A stretch of 39,053 nt of DNA, taken from positions 1 to 39,053 of the forward strand of contig JAVBNC010000161.1 of the NCBI GenBank assembly GCA_031551765.1, written 5' to 3'. The position numbers and the translations under genes are program-made. Shown piece by piece: positions 1 to 7,077 of the stretch (the first letter of the stretch is position 1; each line of letters begins with the position of its first letter). The notes beneath the pieces were generated by a model. It was given only the letters and a program-made list of their open reading frames with translations, was not told where the DNA came from and searched no databases. The DNA comes from JAVBNC01 sp031551765. GTDB lineage: Bacteria > Desulfobacterota > Desulfovibrionia > Desulfovibrionales > Desulfovibrionaceae.

Positions 1-19
1 GCGAATTCACGGCTGGTCA

Positions 20-125
20 CGGGGGGGGCGGCGAGGGCGGGGGGGGTGGGGGCGGGGGGGGGTGGTTGGGGGGGGAGGGGGGTCGGGAGCGTGGGGCACA
101 GTGTGGGCGAGGCGGGGAGGGGTCG
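20..125. repeat. Poly-G low-complexity tract
   Basis: Almost uninterrupted runs of G, broken by single T, A or C, fill this stretch. No credible gene lies in it. An apparent plus-strand reading frame through it continues antisense to citF and is a shadow. It could form G-quadruplexes, or it could be a low-quality contig or assembly edge because it sits at the very start of the window. The sequence alone cannot separate these. Confidence 0.6.
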
Positions 126-130
126 GGTCT

Positions 131-179
131 GGGGGAAGGAGAGAAACTTTTTTCCAAAAAAGTTTCTCTCCCTTCCCCC
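131..179 (-). terminator. Terminator of the citrate lyase operon
   Basis: Positions 131-153 and 156-179 form an almost perfect inverted repeat of about 23 bp with one bulged base. A2-3 and T-rich segments lie at the apex (TTTTTT then AAAAAA), and the loop is only 2 nt. It lies 11 bp beyond the citF stop codon on the side where minus-strand transcripts end. Similar long stems with A/T-rich tops lie after two other minus-strand genes, near 5117-5150 and 7024-7071. Confidence 0.75.
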
Positions 180-189
180 ACATTTTTCC

Positions 190-1704
190 CTAGACGTCCA
201 GCTTTCCGATCTGGCGGACCACGTCGATGACGCGGCCGTCGCGGTAGCGGATGACGCCCACGACCCTGTCGGTGAAGGGCAGGGGCTTGGGCTTGCCGGT
301 GAGCAGTTCGGCCTTGGCCTGCAGCTCTTTCATGGTGACCACGGGCAGCCCGGCCTTTTTGAGGCGTTTTTCCAGGTCTTTGCGGGCCGGATTCACGGCA
401 ATGCCGTGGTCCGTGACCAGCACGTCAATGGAACTGCCGGGGGTGACAATGGTGGTCACGTCTTCCACCACAGTGGGGATGCGGCCGCGCACCAGCGGGG
501 TGACGATGATGGCCAGGGCCGCGTGGGCCGCCGTATCGGAGTGGCCGCCGGAAGCGCCGCGGAACACGCCGTCGGAGCCGGTGATAACGTTGACGTTGAA
601 CTTGGTGTCCACTTCCAGGGCGCTCAGGATCACGAAATCAAGCTGGGTGACGGAAGCGCCTTTGGAAGAGGGGTTGGCGTACTCGTTGGTGGAAATTTCC
701 ATGTGCTGTTCATTGCGGCCGATGGAAGCGGCGGCGTCGCCGTCAAAGCACTGGGTGTCCATGATGCGGCCGATAAGGCCTTTTTCGAGCAGCTTGACCA
801 TGTGGCCGGTAATGCCGCCCAGGGCGAACTGGGCTTTGATGCCCCGGCGCTCCATTTCCTGCTCCAGGTAGTTGGTCACGGCCAGGGAAGCCCCGCCGGT
901 CCCCATCTGCATGGAGAAATTGTCTTCCAGGTAGCCGGAGTTCTTGACCACCTCGGCCGTCCAGCGGGCGAGCAGGAGTTCGCGCGGGTTGCGGGTAAGG
1001 CGGGTGGCGCCGGAAGCGATACGGGTGGGGTCGCCCACTTCGTCCACCACCACGATGGAATCCACCTGGTCCTGGTGGATGCTCACGGGGTTGTTGGGGA
1101 AGGGGACGATTTCCTCGGTGAGCAGCACCACGTGCTTGGCGTACTTGGCGTCCACCATGCCGTAGCCCAGGGAGCCGCAGCGGGACTTGCCGCCCGTGCC
1201 GTTGGCGTTGCCGAGCTGGTCGCAGCAGGGCACGCCAAGGAAGGCCACGTCGATGGAGATTTCCCCGGTCTGGATCAGGTGCACCCGGCCGCCGTGGGAG
1301 TGGATCTGCACCGGCTCTTTCATCAGACCGGCTGAGATGGCTTTGCCCAGCTTGCCGCGCATGCCGGAAGTGAAGATCTTGGTGATGACCCCGTTCTTGA
1401 TGTGCTCAATGAGCGGGTGGTGGCAATCGGACAGGGAGCTGCCCGCGAAAGTCAGGTTTTTGAAACCCATTTCGGCCAGTTTGCCCACCACCATGTTGAC
1501 GATTTTGTCGCCGTCGCGGAAGCCGTGGTGGAAGGAAATGGTCATGCCGTCTTTGAGGCCGCTTTTCTTGATGGCCGCTTCAAGGTTGGCCATGATTTTC
1601 CATTTGCGGCTTTTCGCGTCATTCGCGGGCTTGGGCGCATCTTCAAAAAACACGGGCTTCTTGATGCCCAGGGCAGCGGCGGAGTATTTCTTCAAATTTG
1701 CCAT
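190..1704 (-). CDS. citF: Citrate lyase alpha subunit (citrate:acetyl-ACP transferase)
   Basis: CitF transfers the acetyl group of the lyase acyl carrier protein to citrate, giving citryl-ACP and acetate, as part of the cytoplasmic citrate lyase complex. The product is about 504 residues, the usual CitF length, and is CitF-like from end to end, including the N-terminal ALGIKKPVFFEDAPKP-type segment and Gly-rich CoA-transferase-fold blocks (GSLGYGMVDAKY, MQMGTGGASLA). A GTG at 1719 overlaps the citE stop. The ATG at 1704 is preferred because AGGGA lies just upstream of it at good spacing. It is the last gene of citC-D-E-F, and a terminator follows. The assignment is secure; only the exact start is uncertain. 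Confidence 0.95.
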   Translation of the reverse strand: MANLKKYSAAALGIKKPVFFEDAPKPANDAKSRKWKIMANLEAAIKKSGLKDGMTISFHHGFRDGDKIVNMVVGKLAEMGFKNLTFAGSSLSDCHHPLIEHIKNGVITKIFTSGMRGKLGKAISAGLMKEPVQIHSHGGRVHLIQTGEISIDVAFLGVPCCDQLGNANGTGGKSRCGSLGYGMVDAKYAKHVVLLTEEIVPFPNNPVSIHQDQVDSIVVVDEVGDPTRIASGATRLTRNPRELLLARWTAEVVKNSGYLEDNFSMQMGTGGASLAVTNYLEQEMERRGIKAQFALGGITGHMVKLLEKGLIGRIMDTQCFDGDAAASIGRNEQHMEISTNEYANPSSKGASVTQLDFVILSALEVDTKFNVNVITGSDGVFRGASGGHSDTAAHAALAIIVTPLVRGRIPTVVEDVTTIVTPGSSIDVLVTDHGIAVNPARKDLEKRLKKAGLPVVTMKELQAKAELLTGKPKPLPFTDRVVGVIRYRDGRVIDVVRQIGKLDV

Positions 1705-1715
1705 GGATGTTTCCC

Positions 1716-2612
1716 TCACTGTTTAATGCCGGAGGCGTCAGCCATATAGAGCACCAGGCGGGCGCGCTCGATAATGGGCACATCGACCATCTTGCCGTTA
1801 AGGGAAACAACGCCGAGGCCTTTGGCCTCCGCATCTTCCGCCGCCTCAATGACCGCTTTGGCGTGATCGACCTCAGACTGGGTCGGGGCATACACATGGT
1901 GGATAAGCTCGATCTGGCGCGGGTTGATCAGGGACTTGCCGTCAAAGCCCAGGCCTTTGATGTGTTCGGCCTCGTGCAGGAAGCCTTCTTCGTCGTTGGC
2001 ATCGGAGAACACGGTGTCAAAGGCGGAGATGCCCACGGAACGGGCGGCCTGGAGTATGCTGCTGCGCGCGAACAGCAGTTCCATGCCGTCGCGGCTGCGC
2101 TTGGTGCGCAGGTCGCGGACGTAGTCTTCCGCGCCCAGGGCTATGCCCATCAGGCGGGGGCTGGCTTTGGCGATTTCGCGGGCGTTGAGCACGCCTTCCG
2201 CGCTTTCAATGGCGGCCAGCATCATGGTGGAACCCACGGCCCGGCCGCAGTCTTTTTCAATTTTGGTGATCTCTTCGGCCATATCCTTGACGTCTTTGGC
2301 GCATTCGGTCTTGGGCATGCGCACGCCCTTGGCCCCGCCGCGCACCACGGCCTGCAGGTCCAGAGGGCCGAATTCCGTGTCCAGGGGATTCACCCGGACA
2401 ATGGTTTCCGCGTCTTTGTACATGGGGTGCTGCAGGGCCTGGTAAACCAGCATGCGGGCGGAATCTTTCTCCCGCAGGGCCACGGAGTCTTCCAGGTCGA
2501 ACATGAAGGAGTCCGGGCGGTAGACGAAGCTGGTGCTGAGCATGGCCGCGTTGGCGCCCGGCACGAACAGCATGCTGCGGCGGAGTTTGGGCTGGGTGGA
2601 TTTTTTCTTCAT
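1716..2612 (-). CDS. citE: Citrate lyase beta subunit (citryl-ACP lyase)
   Basis: CitE cleaves citryl-ACP into oxaloacetate and acetyl-ACP, the carbon-carbon bond-breaking step of citrate lyase. The 298-residue product has the family pattern of the HpcH/HpaI aldolase/CitE superfamily: the N-terminal RRSMLFVPGANAAML block, FDLEDSV (acidic metal site), VRVNPLDTEFG, AIESAEGVLNA and LGAEDYVRDL. The ATG at 2612 overlaps the citD stop (ATGA) and is preceded by a GGGGA ribosome site. A longer reading frame extends upstream but only reads through citD in another frame. The citE stop overlaps the alternative GTG of citF, so citD, citE and citF are translationally coupled. Confidence 0.95.
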   Translation of the reverse strand: MKKKSTQPKLRRSMLFVPGANAAMLSTSFVYRPDSFMFDLEDSVALREKDSARMLVYQALQHPMYKDAETIVRVNPLDTEFGPLDLQAVVRGGAKGVRMPKTECAKDVKDMAEEITKIEKDCGRAVGSTMMLAAIESAEGVLNAREIAKASPRLMGIALGAEDYVRDLRTKRSRDGMELLFARSSILQAARSVGISAFDTVFSDANDEEGFLHEAEHIKGLGFDGKSLINPRQIELIHHVYAPTQSEVDHAKAVIEAAEDAEAKGLGVVSLNGKMVDVPIIERARLVLYMADASGIKQ

Positions 2613-2902
2613 CACATTTTCCCCCACGTGTACGCGAATTTGTCCGCGGCCCTGGAAACGGCCGCCTGCACGCGGGCGCGGATGACGCAATCCAGGGCGC
2701 CCTTGTCGTCCGCAATAACGGAAGCGTCGGCAATGCCCAGCTTTTTCAGCGTGTTGGTGATTTCATCTTTGATGGCGTCGCCGAACTGGGCAAGGACGAT
2801 GCTGGTCAGGGCAATGTCGATGCCTTTCTTGTTCGGGCTGATCCGTATGGAAATGTCACTGGACTCCAAAGTCCCGGCCATCGCTTCACGGACAATTTTC
2901 AT
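2612..2902 (-). CDS. citD: Citrate lyase acyl carrier protein (gamma subunit)
   Basis: CitD is the small carrier that holds the acetyl or citryl group on a phosphoribosyl-dephospho-CoA arm. The product is 96 residues, the family's normal size. The attachment motif AGTLESSD is present, with Ser14 as the modified residue in characterised CitD proteins. AAGGAG lies 7 bases before the ATG. It sits between citC and citE, 32 bp after citC and with an ATGA overlap into citE. The genes that make and load the prosthetic group (citG, citX) are not in this window and must lie elsewhere, or be replaced. Confidence 0.95.
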   Translation of the reverse strand: MKIVREAMAGTLESSDISIRISPNKKGIDIALTSIVLAQFGDAIKDEITNTLKKLGIADASVIADDKGALDCVIRARVQAAVSRAADKFAYTWGKM

Positions 2903-2934
2903 AAACCTGCTCCTTTGTTATGCACTTGTACCAA

Positions 2935-3972
2935 TCAGGAGGTACTACCCTTTTGCCGAATCTCTTCGTGTTGGCCTAAGTATGCAAAGGTGGTGGGCGG
3001 CACCAGGAAACGGACGGCCTCCACCCCTTGTTCTATCCAGAGTTTGCGCACCCTGGAGGCGGAAACGGGCTCGCCTTCCAGTTCCTTGCGCGGCAGAATT
3101 TCAAAGACAATGGGCGGGGCGTCCACAGCGTTGCTGCCGAGCCAGTGGGTCATATCCTCGTTGTAGCGCTGGGTGATGGCGGAGAGAGGCTCCGTGCCCA
3201 CGAAACGGTGGGTAATGCCCAGCGCCGGGGCGATATGCCGCCGGAAAATCTGGATGTCGATACCCGTGTACGCCTTGTCGATGACGGCCGCGTCCTTGAG
3301 AAAGTAGCTGGGAAAGGTGGCGCGGGAAATGATGTAGTCCGAGCCGGGGTGCACGGTGACGTTGGGAAGGTCCTTGGTGCCCTGGCGGATAAGCGTGAGC
3401 CGGTCCGCATAGGGGAACAGGGACAGGTCTTCGCGCACAACGAACAGGTGCACCCAGTCGCAGCGTCTGGCGCTTTCTTCCACCAGGTAGCGGTGCCCCA
3501 GGGTGAAGGGGTTGCAGTTCATCACCAGGCCCGCGATACGCTCGCCGGGCTTGCGCAGGGCGGCAAGCTCCCGGCAGTAGCGGGGCAGGCGCTGCTTGTT
3601 GTTTTCCATCAGCACGGCGGAACCCGGCACGGCGGCCAGGGTGGTGAACCCGCACTGGGAGAACATCTCCTCGTTATCCGGCTTGGTATAGAGGAAAAGG
3701 TCGCGGCGGCCCATTTCCCAGGCCGTGGCCACCAGTTCCGTCATCAACGGCAGGGCCAGGCCTTCGCCGCGCATTGATTTGGCAATGGCGATACACTTGA
3801 GCACATCCCGCGCGATGCTGCCGCAGCCGACCAGCGTGCCCTGCTCGTCGTGGGCGGTAATGACCACTTCCACATCTTTGTCGAGTTCCAGGTCGTCTTC
3901 GGCCAGCAGGGCCCGCACAGCGCCAAAGTCGCTTCTGGGGCCCACGGTGTGTCGTTGAAAGCGTATGTCCAT
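2935..3972 (-). CDS. citC: [Citrate (pro-3S)-lyase] ligase
   Basis: CitC activates citrate lyase by acetylating the thiol of the CitD prosthetic group at the cost of ATP. The 345-residue product has the family's two-part layout. An N-terminal GNAT-like domain spans about residues 1-130, with a KSMRGEGL-type acetyl-CoA loop near 66-72. A C-terminal nucleotidyltransferase domain of the HxGH class follows, with NPFTLGHRYL at 154-163 and the SASRVR segment near the end (ISTSKVR-like in this superfamily). It is the first gene of the citC-D-E-F operon. The 116 bp upstream are AT-rich and probably carry the operon promoter, but no clear -35/-10 pair could be chosen. Confidence 0.93.
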   Translation of the reverse strand: MDIRFQRHTVGPRSDFGAVRALLAEDDLELDKDVEVVITAHDEQGTLVGCGSIARDVLKCIAIAKSMRGEGLALPLMTELVATAWEMGRRDLFLYTKPDNEEMFSQCGFTTLAAVPGSAVLMENNKQRLPRYCRELAALRKPGERIAGLVMNCNPFTLGHRYLVEESARRCDWVHLFVVREDLSLFPYADRLTLIRQGTKDLPNVTVHPGSDYIISRATFPSYFLKDAAVIDKAYTGIDIQIFRRHIAPALGITHRFVGTEPLSAITQRYNEDMTHWLGSNAVDAPPIVFEILPRKELEGEPVSASRVRKLWIEQGVEAVRFLVPPTTFAYLGQHEEIRQKGSTS

Positions 3973-4088
3973 CGGGTATCCGTAGCACAGGCACAGGGGT
4001 TATACAAGAAAGAAAACCTTATTTATGTGAATGTTGCCGCTTGGTTATGGTTGACTATATAAGTTGTGTAACTCCAATCGGTTGGGGC

Positions 4089-4802
4089 TTAGAGACGTTC
4101 GGCCACTACCTGCCATTCCGCGTCCATGCAGCGCTGGACACTGAGGGCATCGTACTGCGTGATATGCAGCATGGAAAGCAGCCGCCAGTCTTTAGGCGCA
4201 AAGCAGTCCAGCACTTCCCGCGCGCCGTAGAAGCAAATGTGCCCAACGCCCGTCAGGCTCCCTTCGCAGATGTTGCCGCGAAAGCCGCCCACCGCGTTAC
4301 TGCCCGGAACCTGCGAAAGGCACTCGCCGGACACGGCGGAGCTGTGGTGATCGCTGAAGGGCGTGAACAAAAAGCGGCCGCCCGGTTTGATGACCCGCGT
4401 GATTTCCGCGATACCTCGGCGGCAGATGTCTTTATCCACGCAAGTCATGGCGCCCCGGTCCACGACCAGGTCAAAAAATTGGTCCGCAAAGGGCAGTTTG
4501 GTGAAATCCGCCACCCGCAGATCCCCTTGCAGCCCTTCCGCCGTGAAACGTTCCTTGGCCGTGGCAATGGCGGCTTCGGAAGCGTCTATGCCCGCCACCT
4601 GAAAGCCCTGCTGGGACGCGAAAAACAAATTGGACGCGGACCCGCAGCCCATTTCCAGAATGCGGATATCCTGCCGGGCCTTGTCGCGCGGCGCGTGCCG
4701 GAACATGAAGGTGACCGCCGTGTCAAAAGGGGCCAGCATCTTGTGGCCTTCGCGGTATTTCTGTTCCCAGATGGGGTCAAAGCCGTTCGCTGTGCTTGTC
4801 AT
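4089..4802 (-). CDS. Class I SAM-dependent methyltransferase
   Basis: This 237-residue protein has a standard Rossmann-type methyltransferase core. Motif I is ILEMGCGSASNL near residues 48-59, an acidic end of strand 2 appears in VAGIDASEAA, FDLVVDRGA is motif IV-like, and ITRVIKPGGRFLFTPF is motif VI-like. The N-terminal PIWEQKYREGHKML segment resembles methyltransferases acting on small molecules or lipids, but the substrate cannot be inferred. AAGGAC precedes the ATG. It lies 116 bp from citC on the same strand, yet the AT-rich gap suggests a separate promoter for citC. No neighbour explains its job. Confidence 0.8.
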   Translation of the reverse strand: MTSTANGFDPIWEQKYREGHKMLAPFDTAVTFMFRHAPRDKARQDIRILEMGCGSASNLFFASQQGFQVAGIDASEAAIATAKERFTAEGLQGDLRVADFTKLPFADQFFDLVVDRGAMTCVDKDICRRGIAEITRVIKPGGRFLFTPFSDHHSSAVSGECLSQVPGSNAVGGFRGNICEGSLTGVGHICFYGAREVLDCFAPKDWRLLSMLHITQYDALSVQRCMDAEWQVVAERL

Positions 4803-4854
4803 GGCAAGTCCTTTTTAGTTGTCGAAGCCAATGAAGATGAGAGCAGGGCGCAAT

Positions 4855-4957
4855 GCGGCACGTCCTGTGCCGCCCCCTTCGGGCGTCGCTGCGCTCCGTG
4901 CGCAACCGCCTCCTGCGGTTGGAGATCCCTGCACCCGCCAAGGGGCACGCCCCTTGG
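4855..4957. repeat. Cluster of five tandem small hairpins (intergenic repeat-like element)
   Basis: Five inverted repeats follow each other with almost no gaps: GCGGCAC/GTGCCGC (4855-4873), CGCCC/GGGCG (4871-4885), GCGC/GCGC (4891-4903), AACCGC/GCGGTT (4904-4920) and CCAAGGGGC/GCCCCTTGG (4938-4957). The first four have loops of exactly five bases. The element lies in the 360-bp gap upstream of the methyltransferase (4803-5162) and has no open frame with a ribosome site. This regularity fits a dispersed structured intergenic repeat or a structured RNA. Either reading is inference. Confidence 0.55.
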
Positions 4958-5074
4958 AACCCATTCAGGGTGGTGAAAACTGTTTTGCCTTTTATGTTGG
5001 CGTGTACTGACGCGGAAGAAGTTTCACCGCGACTGTACTGTTTCGTTACGATAAAGGAAAAACCTTCATAATCC

Positions 5075-5100
5075 CCTGTCAAAGTTCTTTGGAAGAGGGG
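5075..5100. repeat. Copy 1 of a terminator-associated repeat
   Basis: The 26-bp segment beginning CCTGTCAAAGTT is 24/26 identical to 6989-7014. Both copies sit directly beyond a long A/T-capped hairpin at the 3' end of a minus-strand gene. This recurrence shows a shared element, not chance. Confidence 0.65.
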
Positions 5101-5116
5101 TGGGGGGCCGGGGGAA

Positions 5117-5150
5117 GGGGGAAACCATTCTTACAAGAAAGGTTTTCCCC
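5117..5150 (-). terminator. Terminator after the ClC transporter gene
   Basis: GGGGAAACC...CTT (5118-5132) pairs, with small bulges, with AAGAAAGGTTTTCCCC (5135-5150). It lies 13 bp beyond the end of the minus-strand ClC gene. The architecture matches the stems near 131-179 and 7024-7071. Confidence 0.6.
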
Positions 5151-5162
5151 ATACCCCCGCCC

Positions 5163-6455
5163 TCACGCCGGAACACCCCCCCGGGCAAGACCGTAAATGG
5201 AGACGCCGTGCAGCCTGCGGGCCATGGCGGAAGCCAGCACGCAGGCAAGGAGCAGGGCGGGCAGCAGGGTGTAGGCGGCGGTTATTTCCGCCACCATCAG
5301 GGCGGCCATGACCGGCGCGTGGGTGGTGGCGGCCAGCAGCGCGCCCATGCAGATGATGGTGATATAGGGAGCGTGTTCCGGCGCGATAAACCAGGCGGAA
5401 AAGAGTTGGGCCATGATCAGCCCGAAAGTGGCGCCCACGAACAGGGTAGGCGTGAACACGCCGCCGGGCGCGCCCGCTCCGGAGGAAACCAGCATGGCCA
5501 GCACCTTGGCGGCCAGGAACAACGCGGCCAGGTACAGGACGGGCGGGTCCGCCAGGCAGCGCTGGATCACGCTGAAGCCATTGCCCCAGACTTCCGGCAC
5601 TGCCAGGGACAAAAGGCCCACCATGGCGCCGCCCAGCGCAAGGCGCACGGGGCCGGGCAGATTTTTGCAATGGGTGCGGAATAGAGCCTTGGAGCGGTCC
5701 ATACCTTTCAGAAAGGCGCTGCCCACAAAGGAGCAGACAAAGGCCAGGGGCACAAACAGGGCGTACAGGGCCAGGGGCGGGGCCGGCAGGGCGGCGACGC
5801 TGTACAGCACGGACGGGCCGCTCAACGCTTCCGTGACCAGCAGCGAGCAGACCGAGGCAATGGCCACGGAACCCATGATCAGCGGCGACATGGCCCCCAT
5901 AATCACTTCCACGGCGAAAAACGCGCCGGACAAGGGGGCGTGGTAGGCGGCCGTAACCCCGGCCGCCGCGCCGCAGGCCACCAGCAGGGGCCAGTCCTCT
6001 TTGGGCGCCAGGCGTTGGGCCAGCAGCGAGGAAACCAGGGAGGAGAGCAGAATCATGGCCCCTTCCCGGCCCACGGCCAAGCCCCCGGCCACCACCAGGA
6101 GCGAAGCGAAGCATTTGAAGAAACTGTTGGCCGGGTCCAGGCGGCCTTCTCCCACCAGAATGCCTTCAATGTAGTCGGAAGGGGGGCGGGGGGAGCCGCC
6201 GCGCGTGACGCGGGCGGCCAGGGCCAGCACGAGCCCGGCGGCCAGCGCGCCCGCGCAGGGCGTCAGAAAGCGCTGCCACAGCGGCATGAGCCGCGCGGCG
6301 GCCACCAGGCCTTGGTCCGAGCCGTCCACAAAGCGCTCCAGGGCGCTCAAAACAAAACGGAAGAGCCAGATGGAGAAAGCCCCGGCGCAGCCCATGAGCA
6401 CCGCCAGAAAAAGGCGGCGCAGGCGGTGGTCTGGAAGCGTCGCGGCGGTGCTCAT
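5163..6455 (-). CDS. ClC family voltage-gated chloride channel / Cl-/H+ antiporter
   Basis: This roughly 430-residue polytopic membrane protein has the layout of a bacterial ClC without a cytoplasmic CBS pair. Conserved ClC loops are visible: AVGREGA (normally GREGP), AAYHAPLSGAFFAVE, and the anion-pathway block SGAGAPGGVFTPTLFVGA near residue 325. About ten or more hydrophobic segments alternate through the chain. It would move chloride across the inner membrane in pH or anion homeostasis; channel or antiporter cannot be decided by eye. The usual Pro of GREGP is Ala here. The ATG at 6455 is preferred over an upstream TTG. It lies 15 bp after the DinB-like gene, so the two are probably co-transcribed. 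Confidence 0.9.
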   Translation of the reverse strand: MSTAATLPDHRLRRLFLAVLMGCAGAFSIWLFRFVLSALERFVDGSDQGLVAAARLMPLWQRFLTPCAGALAAGLVLALAARVTRGGSPRPPSDYIEGILVGEGRLDPANSFFKCFASLLVVAGGLAVGREGAMILLSSLVSSLLAQRLAPKEDWPLLVACGAAAGVTAAYHAPLSGAFFAVEVIMGAMSPLIMGSVAIASVCSLLVTEALSGPSVLYSVAALPAPPLALYALFVPLAFVCSFVGSAFLKGMDRSKALFRTHCKNLPGPVRLALGGAMVGLLSLAVPEVWGNGFSVIQRCLADPPVLYLAALFLAAKVLAMLVSSGAGAPGGVFTPTLFVGATFGLIMAQLFSAWFIAPEHAPYITIICMGALLAATTHAPVMAALMVAEITAAYTLLPALLLACVLASAMARRLHGVSIYGLARGGVPA

Positions 6456-6470
6456 GAGCAAAGCGCGGGG

Positions 6471-6947
6471 TTACATCATGCCTTTGATGCCCCGGTCGCG
6501 CAGGGCGGAGTCACAGATACCCACGTGGTAGTAACCGTGGCCGACGAGCAGCAGCAGGGCTTCGTGCACGTTCACGTCGCGGCCCAAGCGCTGGGAGCGG
6601 CCTTCGTGTTTTTTCCACATGTCTTCTTCAGTAAGGCTTTCAAGAAAAGAATCACCCAGGGCTTGCATGGCCTTGGCCACTTTGAGCACTTCGGCCTTGG
6701 AAGGTGCTTGGGGTTCATCGCGCAACAGCCGCGCCACTTCGGCGGGGTAGGGCAGGTCAGCGGGCTTTTTCCCGGGCATTTCCACAAAGGCGTCCACCAG
6801 AGCAAAGACGTGGTAGAGCTGTTGCCAGTATAGGAAGCCGCCGACCTTTTTGCCCCACAGGTCGTCCGGGCAGTTTTCAGTGAGGGCTTCCAGCATGCCG
6901 TAGACGCGGTCAAAGTGGACTTTGAAAGGAGCGGCGATCTTATTCAT
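6471..6947 (-). CDS. DinB-like / YfiT-like putative metal-binding protein
   Basis: The 158-residue protein is predicted to be helical and looks like the DinB/YfiT four-helix-bundle superfamily, with spaced histidines in QLYHVFALVD (around residue 46) and VGHGYYHVGICD near the C-terminus. In that superfamily three histidines hold a divalent metal, and members include thiol transferases and maleylpyruvate isomerases. No specific reaction is implied here. A clear AAGGAG lies ahead of the ATG at 6947. It is the first gene of a two-gene unit with the ClC transporter. The fold call is moderate; function is unknown. Confidence 0.65.
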   Translation of the reverse strand: MNKIAAPFKVHFDRVYGMLEALTENCPDDLWGKKVGGFLYWQQLYHVFALVDAFVEMPGKKPADLPYPAEVARLLRDEPQAPSKAEVLKVAKAMQALGDSFLESLTEEDMWKKHEGRSQRLGRDVNVHEALLLLVGHGYYHVGICDSALRDRGIKGMM

Positions 6948-6988
6948 GAAAAGAACTCCTTGAATGGTTGCACAACCTGAAAAAACAC

Positions 6989-7014
6989 CCTGTCAAAGTT
7001 TTTTGGAAAAGGGG
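6989..7014. repeat. Copy 2 of the terminator-associated repeat
   Basis: This copy differs from 5075-5100 at two of 26 positions. It again lies just past a gene-end hairpin on the minus strand and before the next gene's ribosome site. Confidence 0.65.
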
Positions 7015-7023
7015 AGGAGGTTT

Positions 7024-7071
7024 GGAGGAGGGGAAAAACCTTTTTTGCAAAAAAGTTTTTTGCCCACCTCC
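7024..7071 (-). terminator. Terminator of the amidohydrolase-pyrB-pyrC-7078 unit
   Basis: GGAGGAGGGGAAAAACC...TTTTTT (7024-7046) pairs with AAAAAA...GCCCACCTCC (7049-7071) with a few mismatches. It starts 7 bp past the stop of the minus-strand gene ending at 7078. The A/T-rich apex matches the other two gene-end stems in this region. Confidence 0.65.
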
Positions 7072-7077
7072 AAATTT

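Noticed and set aside
46..1335. 429-residue plus-strand frame antisense to citF
   Set aside because: Composition is Gly/His/Val-rich from reading GC-rich DNA backward; it starts in the poly-G tract and has no family features. citF explains the region.
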